A DNA stretch of 64,000 bases. Source: Cohnella phaseoli. GTDB taxonomy: Bacteria; Bacillota; Bacilli; Paenibacillales; Paenibacillaceae. Shown in pieces: positions 1 to 9,380 of this stretch (the first letter of the stretch is position 1; every line of letters starts with the position of its first letter). Below the pieces are notes generated by a model that worked only from the letters and a program-made list of their open reading frames with translations, had not been told where the DNA came from and did not search any database. The translations under genes were made by a program, and so were the position numbers. The DNA lies in NCBI RefSeq assembly GCF_003386235.1, contig NZ_QRDZ01000013.1, positions 62,001 to 126,000 of the forward strand. Direction: 5' to 3'.

Positions 1-2
1 GA

Positions 3-653
3 ACCGATAGAGATTTTATTCCAGCCCTACGATTTCACTGGCTAACATCATTTTATGATCCGATACTACGCTGGACAATGAGGGAGTCTACCTTCAAGAA
101 CAAACTAGTTAGGCAAATTCAAGTTGGCCCAGGGCAGCGAGTGCTAGACCTAGGATGCGGGACTGGTACATTAACTCTTCTTTTAAAACAAGCTTACCCG
201 AAAGCAGAGGTCACCGGACTAGATATTGATCCGAAAGTTCTTCGAGCTGCGGAGAAAAAAGCCGAAAATATGGGAATAGACATTATGTTTCATCAAGGGA
301 TGTCGTTTGAACTACCCTACCCTGATCATTCTTTCGATCGTGTTGTCACAAGTCTTATGTTTCATCATTTGACTTTTGAAAATAAACTCCGAACATTGAA
401 TGAAGCTTTCCGGATACTTAAACCTCAAGGTGAACTTCACATAGCGGATTGGGGAAAGGCTCAAAATTGGCTCATGCGCATTGCGTTCCTTTCAATCCAA
501 ATACTCGATGGTTTTAAGACGACATCAGATAACGTAAACGGCCTCATACCACAAGTTATTGATAAGGCCGGGTTTGTTGAGACAAAAGAGACTGATCGGT
601 TTATGACATTATACGGAACCCTTTCCTTATACAAAGCGAAAAAAATTAAATGA
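3..653 (+). CDS. Class I SAM-dependent methyltransferase, 5' end outside the window
   Basis: The protein has the SAM-binding glycine motif VLDLGCGTGTL, the acidic ribose-binding segment GLDIDP and a central D-hydrophobic stretch (FDRVVTSLMFHHL), as in UbiE/Methyltransf_11 enzymes that methylate small molecules. The first Met in view is at 78, but the frame is open back to base 3 and encodes DFIPALRFHWLTSFYDPI before it, which is the usual N-terminal part of UbiE-like proteins. The true start is therefore upstream of the window. The substrate cannot be told from sequence. It may be a passenger of the Tn3-type element whose transposase follows, but no left transposon end is visible between them. 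Confidence 0.82.
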   Translation, partial: TDRDFIPALRFHWLTSFYDPILRWTMRESTFKNKLVRQIQVGPGQRVLDLGCGTGTLTLLLKQAYPKAEVTGLDIDPKVLRAAEKKAENMGIDIMFHQGMSFELPYPDHSFDRVVTSLMFHHLTFENKLRTLNEAFRILKPQGELHIADWGKAQNWLMRIAFLSIQILDGFKTTSDNVNGLIPQVIDKAGFVETKETDRFMTLYGTLSLYKAKKIK

Positions 654-969
654 TGGTAATTAACATCCGCTTTGCGGGTGGTGGCTTCGCTGCTACTATC
701 GCATGTTCGGCATAAACAATAAGGCGCTGCCGGTTAGCTGGCAGCGCCTTCGCCTTTACGTGTAGCTGCGCCTCGCGGTGTTATACCTTTTTTTATTCGC
801 ATCCCGTTTAAAGGAATCCATGCGAAGCGTTGTTTGCCCATCAATATGTTTTTTGGTTTCGTACAGCGGCGGTGAGTAGCGCGGCTCGATGGATTGATTG
901 CCCACGATCTACGGCACCGGATCAGCAATCGAAGAAAAAAATAGCCTTGGCAAAAAGGGGATGTGAACG
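654..969. other. Intergenic stretch with a perfect hairpin
   Basis: No convincing gene lies here. Bases 721-750 form a perfect inverted repeat with 11-bp arms (AAGGCGCTGCC / GGCAGCGCCTT, 8-bp loop); no T-run follows, so it is a weak terminator at best. A weaker hairpin (CATCCGC / GCGGGTG) sits near 665-681. In Tn3 elements the segment upstream of the transposase often holds resolvase and the res site; no resolvase is seen here. Confidence 0.5.
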
Positions 970-3939
970 TTGTACGCGAGAGTAAGGGAACTGCTAACTC
1001 CGGAGGAACGGCTGCAATATTTGCAAATACCGCCTGATCTCGGCGAATGGGAATTGGGCACTTATTTTACATTTACCCAGCATGACCTTGAGATCATCCA
1101 GCAGCGACGAAGAGATTATAATCGACTTGGCTTTGCCGTGCAGCTGTGCGTACTTCGCTATCTCGGCTGGACGCTTTCTGACGTAACAGAAGTGCCGGTT
1201 CAAGTTCTTCGTTATATTGGAAAGCAAATCAATGCCGATGTGGAGTCTTTTACATCTTACGGCGAACGGGAAGCCACCAAATACGAACATCTGGAGGAAA
1301 TCCGGAAGGAGTATGGGTACCAGACATTTACCTTGAGCGAGTATCGTTCTTTGTGCAAGCATCTTTTTAACCATGCAATGGCAAACGGCAATCCCTTACA
1401 CCTGATCCAGCTCGCACTCGAAGATTTACGTAAGCGTAAAACCATTCTACCCTCAATGGCCACGATTGAAAGAGCAGTTTGGGAAACTCGCAAACGGACA
1501 GAAGAAAAAATATTCAAGCTCCTCAGCGGTTCACTTACAGAATTACAAATTGCTAAGCTGGATCGCGTCTTATCCACTATGCCGGACAGCAGCAAAACCT
1601 ACCTGGCGTGGTTAAGGGAAGTTCCAGGTACCAGCTCTCCGGATTCTTTTTTGAAGGTTATTGAAAAGCTCGAATACATACGGGATTTGCAGCTGCAAGT
1701 CGATACGAAAGGCATTCATCCGAACCGGCTGCGGCAGCTTTCAAAAATCGGTTCGCGTTACGAACCTCATTCCTTCCGCCGCTTTAATGATCCGAAAAAG
1801 CACGCGATTTTAGTAGCGTACCTATTAGAACTGATTCAGGATTTGACAGACCTGGCTTTCGAGATTCACGACCGGCAGATCATGATACTGCTTTCCAAAG
1901 GGAGAAAGGCTCAAGAGGAACTTCAAAAACAAAACGGGAAATCGATCAATGAAAAGGTTGTTCACTTTGCCGATCTTGGGGCCGCTCTTATTAGGGCCCG
2001 AAGTGAAGGTACTGATCCGTTTGTTGCACTTGATGCCGTTATGCCGTGGGATCAGATCGTCGCATCCGTGGAAGAAGCTAAACGGCTGGCGCGGCCCGTA
2101 GATTACGACTATTTGGACTTGCTGGAAAAGAAATTCTATGCTCTTCGGAAATATACGCCAACGCTGTTAAAATCCTTGGAGTTTCGGTCAACCAAGTCGG
2201 CAGAGCCGCTAATGAAGGCGGTCGATATCATCCGGGAAATGAATGAAACCGGAAAGCGAAAAGTTCCGGAAGGAGCACCGCTGAACTTCGTTTCGAACCG
2301 CTGGCAAAAGCACGTTTACGACGATGACGGAGCCATCAATCGGCATTACTACGAAATGGCTGTCCTGACAGAGCTGCGGAATTACGTTCGTTCCGGGGAC
2401 GTTTCCATTGTCGGAAGCCGTCAGCATAAGGACTTCGAGGAATACCTTGTACCGAAATCTGACTGGAATGGTATCGATCCTAACGTTACAAAGCTTGCCG
2501 TTAGCTTGTCAGTAAAGGAATATCTTGAGGAACGGACTGAATCGCTTCTTCAAAGATTAAGCTGGGTGCAGGACAACATTGACGAGCTGGATGGCGTTAA
2601 TTTGGAGAACGGGAAATTGCACATCGAGCGATTGGAGAAAGCTGTTCCCGATGAATCCCGGAATTTCAGCCTTTCCCTCTACGAGCTGCTGCCAAGAATC
2701 AAACTAACGGATTTGCTCATGGAAGTAGCCAACTGGACGAATTTTCATGAGCAGTTTATTCATGCTTCCAGTAACCGCGCTCCAAATGAGGAAGAAACGA
2801 CAATCCTTATGGCTACCCTTATGGCAATGGGAACGAACATTGGGCTAACAAAGATGGCTGAAGCTACGCCGAACATTTCATATCGGCAAATGGCCAATAC
2901 AACGCAATGGCGGCTGTACGAAGACGCAATGAATAAAGCGCAGGCTGTTCTTGTTAATTTTCATCACAAGCTGGCGTTGCCCTCATACTGGGGAAACGGC
3001 ACGACCTCATCATCTGATGGAATGCGAGTCCAGATCGGAGTTTCGGCGATTCACGCAGATGCGAATCCACACTACGGGACCGGAAAAGGAGCTACGATTT
3101 ATCGGTTCGTGAGCGACCAATTTTCCACATTCTATACAAAGGTCATCAATACGAATGCTCGGGATGCCGTACACGTCATCGATGGTTTGCTCCACCATGA
3201 AACGGACTTGGCCATTGAGGAGCATTATACGGATACAGCCGGTTACACCGATCAAGTCTTTGGTTTAACGCATTTACTTGGATTTCGCTTTGCGCCACGC
3301 TTACGCGACTTGGCTGACTCCAAGCTCTACGCTATCGGGAAACCTTCCGATTTCCCTAAATTAGAGAAGCTGCTTCGCGGACAGATTAATACAAAGATTA
3401 TTCAAGAGAACTATGATGATGTACTCCGTCTGGCTCACTCCATCCGAGAAGGCACCGTTTCAGCATCACTCATTATGGGGAAAATCGGCTCCTATGCAAG
3501 ACAAAACAGTTTGGCTACCGCGCTGCGGGAAATGGGGCGTATCGAGAAAACGATCTTCGTCCTAGATTACCTTTCGAGTGAGGCACTGCGGCGAAAAATC
3601 CATCGGGGGTTGAACAAAGGGGAAGCTATGAACGCATTAGCCAGAGCGATCTTCTTCGGCAAACATGGCGAGATGCGAGAACGTGCGCTACAAGACCAGC
3701 TCCAACGGGCAAGTGCATTGAACATTATCATCAATGCGATTAGCGTTTGGAACACTGTGTATCTCCAGCAAGCAACTGAACACCGTAAAAAGCAAGGTAA
3801 GCTTCGGGAAGAACTATTAAACCATATCTCACCCCTTGGATGGGAGCATATCAATTTCTTGGGCGAATACAAATTCAATTTTAGGCAGAATACGTCTCTC
3901 AATTCATTACGGCCGCTGAAACAACAAGAAGTCGAATGA
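970..3939 (+). CDS. tnpA: Tn3-family transposase TnpA
   Basis: The 989-residue protein has the usual length for Tn3-family DDE transposases. It cuts and joins transposon ends during replicative transposition. The N-terminal region (YARVRELLTPEERLQYLQIP) is typical. The C-terminal catalytic region shows a first Asp in SSDGMRVQIG, a second Asp in HYTDTAGYTD and the final Glu region around RGLNKGEAMNALARAIFFG. The start is TTG at 970, preceded by AAAAAGGGG. No frameshift or stop interrupts it, so it is probably functional. It ends 77 bp before a 38-bp terminal inverted repeat, the standard arrangement at the transposase end of these elements. No resolvase gene accompanies it in the window. Confidence 0.96.
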   Translation: MYARVRELLTPEERLQYLQIPPDLGEWELGTYFTFTQHDLEIIQQRRRDYNRLGFAVQLCVLRYLGWTLSDVTEVPVQVLRYIGKQINADVESFTSYGEREATKYEHLEEIRKEYGYQTFTLSEYRSLCKHLFNHAMANGNPLHLIQLALEDLRKRKTILPSMATIERAVWETRKRTEEKIFKLLSGSLTELQIAKLDRVLSTMPDSSKTYLAWLREVPGTSSPDSFLKVIEKLEYIRDLQLQVDTKGIHPNRLRQLSKIGSRYEPHSFRRFNDPKKHAILVAYLLELIQDLTDLAFEIHDRQIMILLSKGRKAQEELQKQNGKSINEKVVHFADLGAALIRARSEGTDPFVALDAVMPWDQIVASVEEAKRLARPVDYDYLDLLEKKFYALRKYTPTLLKSLEFRSTKSAEPLMKAVDIIREMNETGKRKVPEGAPLNFVSNRWQKHVYDDDGAINRHYYEMAVLTELRNYVRSGDVSIVGSRQHKDFEEYLVPKSDWNGIDPNVTKLAVSLSVKEYLEERTESLLQRLSWVQDNIDELDGVNLENGKLHIERLEKAVPDESRNFSLSLYELLPRIKLTDLLMEVANWTNFHEQFIHASSNRAPNEEETTILMATLMAMGTNIGLTKMAEATPNISYRQMANTTQWRLYEDAMNKAQAVLVNFHHKLALPSYWGNGTTSSSDGMRVQIGVSAIHADANPHYGTGKGATIYRFVSDQFSTFYTKVINTNARDAVHVIDGLLHHETDLAIEEHYTDTAGYTDQVFGLTHLLGFRFAPRLRDLADSKLYAIGKPSDFPKLEKLLRGQINTKIIQENYDDVLRLAHSIREGTVSASLIMGKIGSYARQNSLATALREMGRIEKTIFVLDYLSSEALRRKIHRGLNKGEAMNALARAIFFGKHGEMRERALQDQLQRASALNIIINAISVWNTVYLQQATEHRKKQGKLREELLNHISPLGWEHINFLGEYKFNFRQNTSLNSLRPLKQQEVE

Positions 3940-4016
3940 GCAGTGGTCCGGGTTATTACCGCCCGGACTCTTGGGCTTAGAGTAAGAAAAAACGCTAGAC
4001 TGGTCACGTCCGAAGG

Positions 4017-4054
4017 CTTAGCGTATATTTTCGTTAAAATGTTGGCGGGCCCCC
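4017..4054 (-). repeat. Right terminal inverted repeat (IRR) of the Tn3-family element
   Basis: Read on the minus strand these 38 bp begin GGGGGCCCGCC and end ATACGCTAAG. Length, the GGGG start and the ACGCTAAG inner end match the Tn3-family 38-bp repeat consensus (compare Tn1546). It lies just after tnpA, so it marks the right end of the element. The next five bases, TAATA, could be one copy of the target duplication. No matching left repeat was found between base 1 and tnpA. Confidence 0.88.
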
Positions 4055-4178
4055 TAATAGAAATGATGAAAAATGGACAATTGGGATATCTGAACAAAAA
4101 GTACATTTCTGCACTAATGAGTCTTGTAATCGATAGAAAAAACATAGCCAAAATTGATTAGGAGGATGCTACAAAAGA

Positions 4179-5153
4179 ATGATTAACGGATCAGATAATG
4201 AAAAGTTTAGTGCATCCCTAAGGAATGTTGCAGGAAGGATAACCTCTTCACTTGTCGATAAAATATTTAGCCCATTCTTGCTTGGGCAAGTAAACTTAGA
4301 TACATACATTAGTTCAGTAGAAGGTTATACATTCATCCAGGAGCATTTTGAAAGAAACTGGCCACTTTCTGCTCATTTTGAGATGTCAAAGCAGGATACA
4401 TTTAGGACTATTAAAAAAATGGTCGAAGACGGACTTGAGAATAGGATCGTACAAATATTGCATGTAAAGTTGTCCACTCTGCTTGAACAGTATAGAATTG
4501 CTTTAGTTGAGCAGAAGGCGCTCACAGAAGACTTGAAAACGAATACAGTTCAACTGGACGTTCTTCATAAAATTCATGATGTTCACACAGAAATGTTAGA
4601 ATACGCAGAAACAATAGCAAGAATTAAAATATATCTGCAGGCAAAAAACAGATTGTCAGAAATAGAAAACGAAAACGGAACAAAAGAGATGTCTTACGAC
4701 TACCAAACAACTAGTGACGATTGGCAAGGCAAGCTCTATGTATTCCAACGGAAGATTGAAGGTGGTAATGTTGATGTAGCTGATGGAATAGGCTACATTA
4801 GCGAAAGATGGGTCCGTGCAATGGGGCTAGAAGATGGAGACATTGTACGGCCGATCAAAAGGATTCCACTTCAAGAAGGAATAGGTTTTAGATATGAATT
4901 TAATTTAGTTGAAAAACGAAAATGTAAACAACCATTCCAAAGAGAATTATTATCTAAATGCAGGATTAGTACGAACAATGTCGTAGAATTTTACGAAAAT
5001 GGGCAGGAAATTATCCTGAATAATAAGAAAGAGACATTTTTGCTTTCATATACAGAAATAAAAAGGAAAGACCTAAAGACAGGAGATATTATCGATATTG
5101 CTTTTCCTAGTGGTAAACCTCATAAGTATAAAGTAGTTTGGAAATACGAATAA
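4179..5153 (+). CDS. Hypothetical protein, 324 residues
   Basis: No family recognised. A strong AGGAGG lies 12-13 bases before the ATG. The protein is soluble and looks bipartite. Residues 1-175 are helical with a likely coiled coil (LEQYRIALVEQKALTEDLKT and following). Residues 180-324 look beta-rich and contain the segment SERWVRAMGLEDGDIVRPIK. The gene starts 125 bp outside the Tn3 right repeat and is followed by a clear terminator, so it is probably transcribed alone. Codon use is AT-rich, unlike the GC-rich debris just downstream. Confidence 0.75.
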   Translation: MINGSDNEKFSASLRNVAGRITSSLVDKIFSPFLLGQVNLDTYISSVEGYTFIQEHFERNWPLSAHFEMSKQDTFRTIKKMVEDGLENRIVQILHVKLSTLLEQYRIALVEQKALTEDLKTNTVQLDVLHKIHDVHTEMLEYAETIARIKIYLQAKNRLSEIENENGTKEMSYDYQTTSDDWQGKLYVFQRKIEGGNVDVADGIGYISERWVRAMGLEDGDIVRPIKRIPLQEGIGFRYEFNLVEKRKCKQPFQRELLSKCRISTNNVVEFYENGQEIILNNKKETFLLSYTEIKRKDLKTGDIIDIAFPSGKPHKYKVVWKYE

Positions 5154-5158
5154 ACGGT

Positions 5159-5187
5159 AAGCTCCTTTTACTATAGGAGCTTTTTTT
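5159..5187 (+). terminator. Rho-independent terminator
   Basis: AAGCTCCT / AGGAGCTT stem with an 8-base loop, followed by seven T. It closes the hypothetical gene that ends at 5153. Confidence 0.88.
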
Positions 5188-5189
5188 GT

Positions 5190-5711
5190 CTTACGGGTAT
5201 CGATGGCCTGCACGATCAGCTGCAGCTTGCGTCTTGGTTCTTAGGATGAAGGACAGATTCGCGGTTGGTGCGGAGACGACCGGTCGCGATATTCGCACCG
5301 GCGACACGGCCGACATGATCAACTTCAGTACGTGTCCAGGTTCGCCGATTGAAGCCTGGCTTTGATCTACGTACGGGTGTCGGCGGCCAACGCGAACAAT
5401 TGTTTCTCACGCTCCTGGTTCTCTGCGGCGACGTCGAAGGCCAGTACGATCAGTGTGGCTTGAGCTGGGTTCTCCAGATGAAATCCGGCTAACGCGTTTG
5501 GCTCACTGGCAACGGCCGGCATGATCAGTTGCAGATGGCGTCCGGGTTCGCCGATTTGATGCCCAGCTTGATCAGCACACGGGCGTTGGCGGCCAGCGCG
5601 AGCAGATATAGCTCGCGCACCTGGTTCTCCGACGGCCGACTCGACCAGCTGCATGATTCTCCACTCTGCTACCCTGTTCGTAGACGATGACGAGGGGTAC
5701 GGGACGGGGAG
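5190..5711 (-). repeat. Decayed tandem copies of an 'LQLIM' coding unit
   Basis: GC-rich gene debris. The minus strand repeatedly encodes variants of GEPGRHLQLIMPAVAS: near 5211 (KLQLIV), 5314 (GEPGHVLKLIMSAVS) and 5520 (GEPGRHLQLIMPAVAS). The DNA of the last two units aligns over about 100 bp (CATGATCA, TTCGCCGATT and so on) with a period of about 206 bp. No frame stays open through all units, so no intact gene remains. Further relics of the unit occur near 7036 and 25551. The parent protein was not recognised. Confidence 0.55.
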
Positions 5712-6250
5712 ATGTTGAAGATGAGTCAGATCGAGTCGATCAAGAATATGCAGAGCAAAGGGCTGGCTGGGGCCGAGCGCGATCGCGGAACGGATGCAGA
5801 TCGACCGAAAGACGGTGAGGAAGGTCATGGCGTCGGAAGAACCGCTGCTGCCAAGCGGCAAACCGATTACGGTGTACCTTCGTCTATTCGGCAAGCAACG
5901 AACCGACAGCGTCGATGTCCGAACCACGCTCAGCCGCCTGCTGCAGAACCCCGGCGCCTGGCGAAACAGCCAGCTGCGATAAGCGATTCCGGATGCGCTT
6001 CGTGAGGAGCTGGACAAGTTGGAACGCACCGAGCTCAAGGAAACGCTGGCTACGATGTAGCAACTCTCCGGTCGCTATGGATTCGATACCGCCTTGCAAG
6101 CGATAGAGGAAGCGACGAAGCTCGGACGGCTCACCAGCGCAAACAGCGTCGTGCTTGCTGCAAGGCTGGCCTCGTTTGAGCCGGAGGAAAGCCCAAGTGT
6201 CGATTTGAGCGTGTATGACCGAATGCTGGATCCTGCCGGCGGGGTGAGAC
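5712..6250 (+). pseudogene. istA: IS21-family istA transposase remnant
   Basis: Fragments in shifting frames give an IstA-like helix-turn-helix N-terminus (QIESIKNMQSKGLAGAE, then MQIDRKTVRKVMASEEP) and a typical IstA C-terminus (LSGRYGFDTALQAIEEATKL and SVDLSVYDRMLDPAGG). The central rve catalytic domain is missing, so the gene has a large internal deletion as well as frameshifts and an in-frame TAG near 6058. The fragment runs directly into istB, as in intact IS21 elements. Confidence 0.75.
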
Positions 6251-6251
6251 C

Positions 6252-6980
6252 ATGAACATGGCACGGGAGCGTGAGGCGTTAGCGCCGAAATCTCAGCCTT
6301 CTGCAAGAAGCTTGTGCTCAGCCAGCGCGCCGTCCAGCTATGCGAGACGGAGGCGACACCGCGGCAGGAAGAGTTCTTGCACCGCGTGCTCGTGGAAGAA
6401 ATTGAAAGCCGGGAGCGCAGCCGCCGAGCCAGGCTGCTTAGCCGTGCCGGTTTTTCCGGTCTACAAGAAACTGGACGGTTACGAGCGACATGGTGTCAAG
6501 CAGCCAAGCTCCCTGCAGTGGAGCGATCTGACGGAAGGTACATTTATTGGGGGCCGACGGAATCTCGTCCTTTACGGCCGGTCGGTACCGGCAAGACGCA
6601 CCTGGCCATTGCTGCCGGCTTGCGTGCCTGCGAACTGGGCATACGATGAAGTTTTACCCCGTTGCCGAACTTGTGATGCGTCTGGCCAAGGCGAAGCGCG
6701 GCGGCCCGCAATCACCCGAAAGAGTAACTGCGAGCCGTCCTCTTGTCGACGGGGATATAGCCCCACTCGTCAAGGATGAGTAACTGGTAGCGGTGGATCT
6801 CGCTCATGAAACGCACAGCTACGAGAGCCGCAGTCTGGTCATTACGACGAATCTGGAGTTTTCCAAGTGGGGGACTGTCTTCACCGATGACCAGATGGCC
6901 GCAGCCATGATTGACCGTTTGGCACATCATGGGCACCTGCTCGTTTTTGAGGGCGAGAGCTACCGGATGAAGCCCGGATT
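6252..6980 (+). pseudogene. istB: IS21-family istB ATPase remnant with an internal inversion
   Basis: Plus-strand frames encode IstB pieces in order: LCETEATPRQEEFLHRVLVE, YKKLDGYE, a Walker A region (PVGTGKTHLAIAAGLRACEL), FYPVAELVMRLAKAKRGG, then THSYESRSLVITTNLEFSKW and MIDRLAHHGHLLVFEGESYR. Several frameshifts break the gene. The Walker B part (YQLLILDEWGYIPVDK and DGSQLLFRVIAG) is found on the minus strand at about 6707-6807, exactly where it should be on the plus strand. IstB normally helps the IS21 transposase choose targets; this copy cannot. Confidence 0.85.
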
Positions 6981-6984
6981 CGCT

Positions 6985-7110
6985 TTGACGCGGCGATATA
7001 CAGCTTCACGTTTTGCGCGCCGGCGGCATCGACTGGCATGATCAACCGCAGCAGCTCATTTTGGCTCTCCGTGGCGATCGGCGAAACTGCGATCTTGGTT
7101 CTGGCATTTC
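6985..7110 (-). repeat. Further 'LQLIM' unit joined to the istB remnant
   Basis: Straight after the last IstB-like residues (GESYRMK) the minus strand reads LRLIMPVDAAGAQNVKLYI, a variant of the unit in 5190-5711. From here to 7545 no gene is supported. Confidence 0.45.
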
Positions 7111-7544
7111 GCTTTGCAAAGCTGACGATTTTTCAAAAACGTACCGACCGAATATATCCCTTACATACAGAAGAGCCGATTCCGGAAGAACGTATATCCG
7201 GACGAAGCCCAACATGGCCATAAGAGCGAGTGCAACTACTCATCAATTTTGTCAGCCATTCTACTGCAAACTTCGAGCATTTCTATGAGCGCTCGAATAA
7301 CATTCCTGGATGTCCGAGCGTAGATGGGCGAAAAGCATGGGTACTGGTGTCGCATGAATCCGATCAGTAAGGCGGGTAGAAGTAGACGTCTTAGGCCGGC
7401 AGGCGACCGCTTTTTCCCGACTGACTGTTATTTGCTGCTCGTTATGCTTGACTTCCGCTGCGGATCCACATTCCAGATTTCATCAGTGCGATCGCTATTT
7501 AGTCAAGGCTGATAGCTTAAAGTCCACATTTAATATCTTATAAT

Positions 7545-8004
7545 CGTATATCTTATCACATAATATAGCCTTAAACATCGATTTTCGCGTATTGTGGCAC
7601 TACCTACCTACAGTTACGTTTGCATATTCTTCTCTCCTTTGAAACTTTGGGTTTATTCTTCTCCCTTTTCTCCATCCTAGAGGTTTCGTTTTTTTCTAGA
7701 CCATTCGATTATTTCAGGTTACATGAAACGGATCTAGATACGACTAAGAATGTGTGGGCGGCCGTCCGCGCGCTATATATCGAAATGGGTTTAAAAGGAG
7801 GTCTACGATTCAAGATATTTACGTCTAGCTGAAGAGTTGAAGGAAAAGGTCAAACCGCATTATTCCGAAGTCACAAAAGTAATTGATGTGACGGTGACAT
7901 ATAAAGCATCAAAAAGAGAGACCCGAACAGACCAACAGGCAGACGAACGCCAAGATGGAGGGAGAAGATTAAACGAATAATAATATTATGTGATAAGATA
8001 TACG
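7545..8004. repeat. 460-bp unit bounded by perfect 22-bp inverted repeats
   Basis: Bases 7545-7566 (beginning CGTATATCTTATCACATA) are repeated in perfect inverse at 7983-8004. The interior has no full gene. An open frame with no clear start (stop at 7978-7980, preceded by AAGGAGGT at 7795-7802) encodes RLAEELKEKVKPHYSEVTKV and a charged tail and looks like a gene remnant. The arrangement suits a MITE-like non-autonomous element or paired binding sites. No target duplication was seen at the outer ends. The right repeat ends 27 bp before the next gene and could include its promoter. Confidence 0.6.
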
Positions 8005-8031
8005 TTGATAAGGTAATGAAGGCGCGCTATA

Positions 8032-8289
8032 ATGGAAACAGATGTTCTTAACTATGCGAACGGGGGAACTCCATTGAAAATGCCAATTCCGTATGTCCTT
8101 ACTCACGATTCAGATTTTCAACATGCCATATGGTTTCAATGGCCAATTTCTGTATTCAACGACGGTGATTGCATCTACGAAGGTGGGATCGTAGATGAGT
8201 TTGACGATGTGGTCGTTCTGATTAACAACAAGCTATTTTTCAAGCATAGTTGGCAATTTGTCCGACATCTGGCCGTTCAGAACTCATAA
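8032..8289 (+). CDS. Hypothetical protein, 85 residues
   Basis: Short acidic soluble protein (METDVLNYANGGTPLKMPIP...). No family recognised. The Shine-Dalgarno site is weak. It is the first gene after the 22-bp inverted repeat and the first of a run of co-oriented small genes leading into the conjugation module, so it is probably an element gene. Confidence 0.55.
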   Translation: METDVLNYANGGTPLKMPIPYVLTHDSDFQHAIWFQWPISVFNDGDCIYEGGIVDEFDDVVVLINNKLFFKHSWQFVRHLAVQNS

Positions 8290-8356
8290 GAGCCATAATA
8301 ATTATTGTTGATCGATTCAGAATCTATCATCACGAAAGAATAAGGGGGTCATATCG

Positions 8357-8758
8357 TTGAAAAAAAATTCACCTGTTATTAAAGATTCAAAAGTTGGCCG
8401 TATTCTTCAAGTACAAGAAATAATTGATTTTTTTGTACTCTCAGAAATTATGGAAACCCCGAGATATCTTCAGGAACTAGACTCTCGCATGGTGCTATTT
8501 TTTAAGGGAGTTGGCGTTAATCTCTCCTACATGAGCAGACGCATTGCCTTTATGCGCGAGAAAGGCTACCTGGTACAGCAGTGGGATGACCCAGTAAATC
8601 GTGTGAAACATTATTGCCGAATCACTGATGCCGGCCGCGAATACTTTATGATGATGCTCCGCGACATTCCCGGGAAGATAGAGAACGGTCTATCATTCTA
8701 TCAAAGCATAAGCGAATACACCGCTAAGCGATATGCGAAATGGGATATTACCCAATAA
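8357..8758 (+). CDS. Winged-helix protein, PadR/MarR-like
   Basis: The 133-residue protein starts at TTG 8357 after GGGGGT. It resembles a winged-helix DNA-binding protein: recognition-helix-like NLSYMSRRIAFMREKGYLVQ, then a wing region VKHYCRITDAGREYFMMML, a common ending of PadR/MarR-type domains. It may regulate the nearby element genes. The family assignment rests only on this pattern. Confidence 0.6.
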   Translation: MKKNSPVIKDSKVGRILQVQEIIDFFVLSEIMETPRYLQELDSRMVLFFKGVGVNLSYMSRRIAFMREKGYLVQQWDDPVNRVKHYCRITDAGREYFMMMLRDIPGKIENGLSFYQSISEYTAKRYAKWDITQ

Positions 8759-8778
8759 TCCAGAGGGGGATCTTAACC

Positions 8779-9300
8779 ATGGATAGATCAATCGATCTGA
8801 TACTCGACGAACTTAAAAAGTCACTACCTTTTGAAGCTGTCAGTTATCATGAAAACAATCAAACGAAAGCATTCATCAAAAATGATTGGTATGAGTGGTG
8901 GGCAAGCACGGTTGCAGGCAGCCTTTACAAAAGTGAAGTTCGATCAGTTACAATCGAACCTGGTCAATATATTGTCGTCATCTGCAGAGTTTGGATCGGA
9001 GAAGTCTATCATGATGGCAGAGGGTTTGAGGATCTTACGAAAAAAAGTAACACCTCACTTTCGACACTAGTGGATCTTGCCGAAGCTGAAGCTTTTCGCG
9101 CAGCGTTTGATAAATTTCAGATGGGATGGCATAACCTTGGGAAGTATCAAAAATTGAACATACCTTTAGCAGCTTCGCATAGGAATTGCATTAAATGTCA
9201 ATCCGCATTGACGACCGAAGATGTAAACTATTTGCGAGAACGTCCTCATATTAAAAATGACTATCACCGACATTGCATTCCAAGTCACCTAGATCGATAA
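8779..9300 (+). CDS. Hypothetical protein with a C-terminal Cys/His cluster, 173 residues
   Basis: The ATG at 8779 is chosen because AGAGGGGG lies about 10 bases upstream; an upstream in-frame start at 8740 would overlap the preceding gene. The C-terminus has CIKCQSALTTEDVNYLRERP followed by a His/Cys pair (HRHC), which may bind zinc. The rest is an alpha/beta domain with no recognised family. It follows the winged-helix gene closely, so the two may be co-transcribed. Confidence 0.6.
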   Translation: MDRSIDLILDELKKSLPFEAVSYHENNQTKAFIKNDWYEWWASTVAGSLYKSEVRSVTIEPGQYIVVICRVWIGEVYHDGRGFEDLTKKSNTSLSTLVDLAEAEAFRAAFDKFQMGWHNLGKYQKLNIPLAASHRNCIKCQSALTTEDVNYLRERPHIKNDYHRHCIPSHLDR

Positions 9301-9380
9301 AAACATTGATTCCGGCTCATATTATTGATAGGATACAGATAGATATTATTTCGCCATGAGCATTTATGCAAGAGATTGAC

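Noticed and set aside
734..928. Minus-strand open frame of 64 codons upstream of tnpA
   Set aside because: Low-complexity, Arg-rich translation, no ribosome binding site, overlaps the hairpin at 721-750; no family resemblance.
994..1595. Minus-strand frames inside tnpA
   Set aside because: They lie opposite an intact transposase gene and have no start signals.
7013..7512. Plus-strand frames after the istB remnant
   Set aside because: Composition unlike protein; the informative reading here is the minus-strand LQLIM relic.
7620..7832. 70-codon plus-strand frame inside the 22-bp-repeat unit
   Set aside because: No ribosome binding site and no family; the overlapping frame that ends at 7980 looks more protein-like but also lacks a start.
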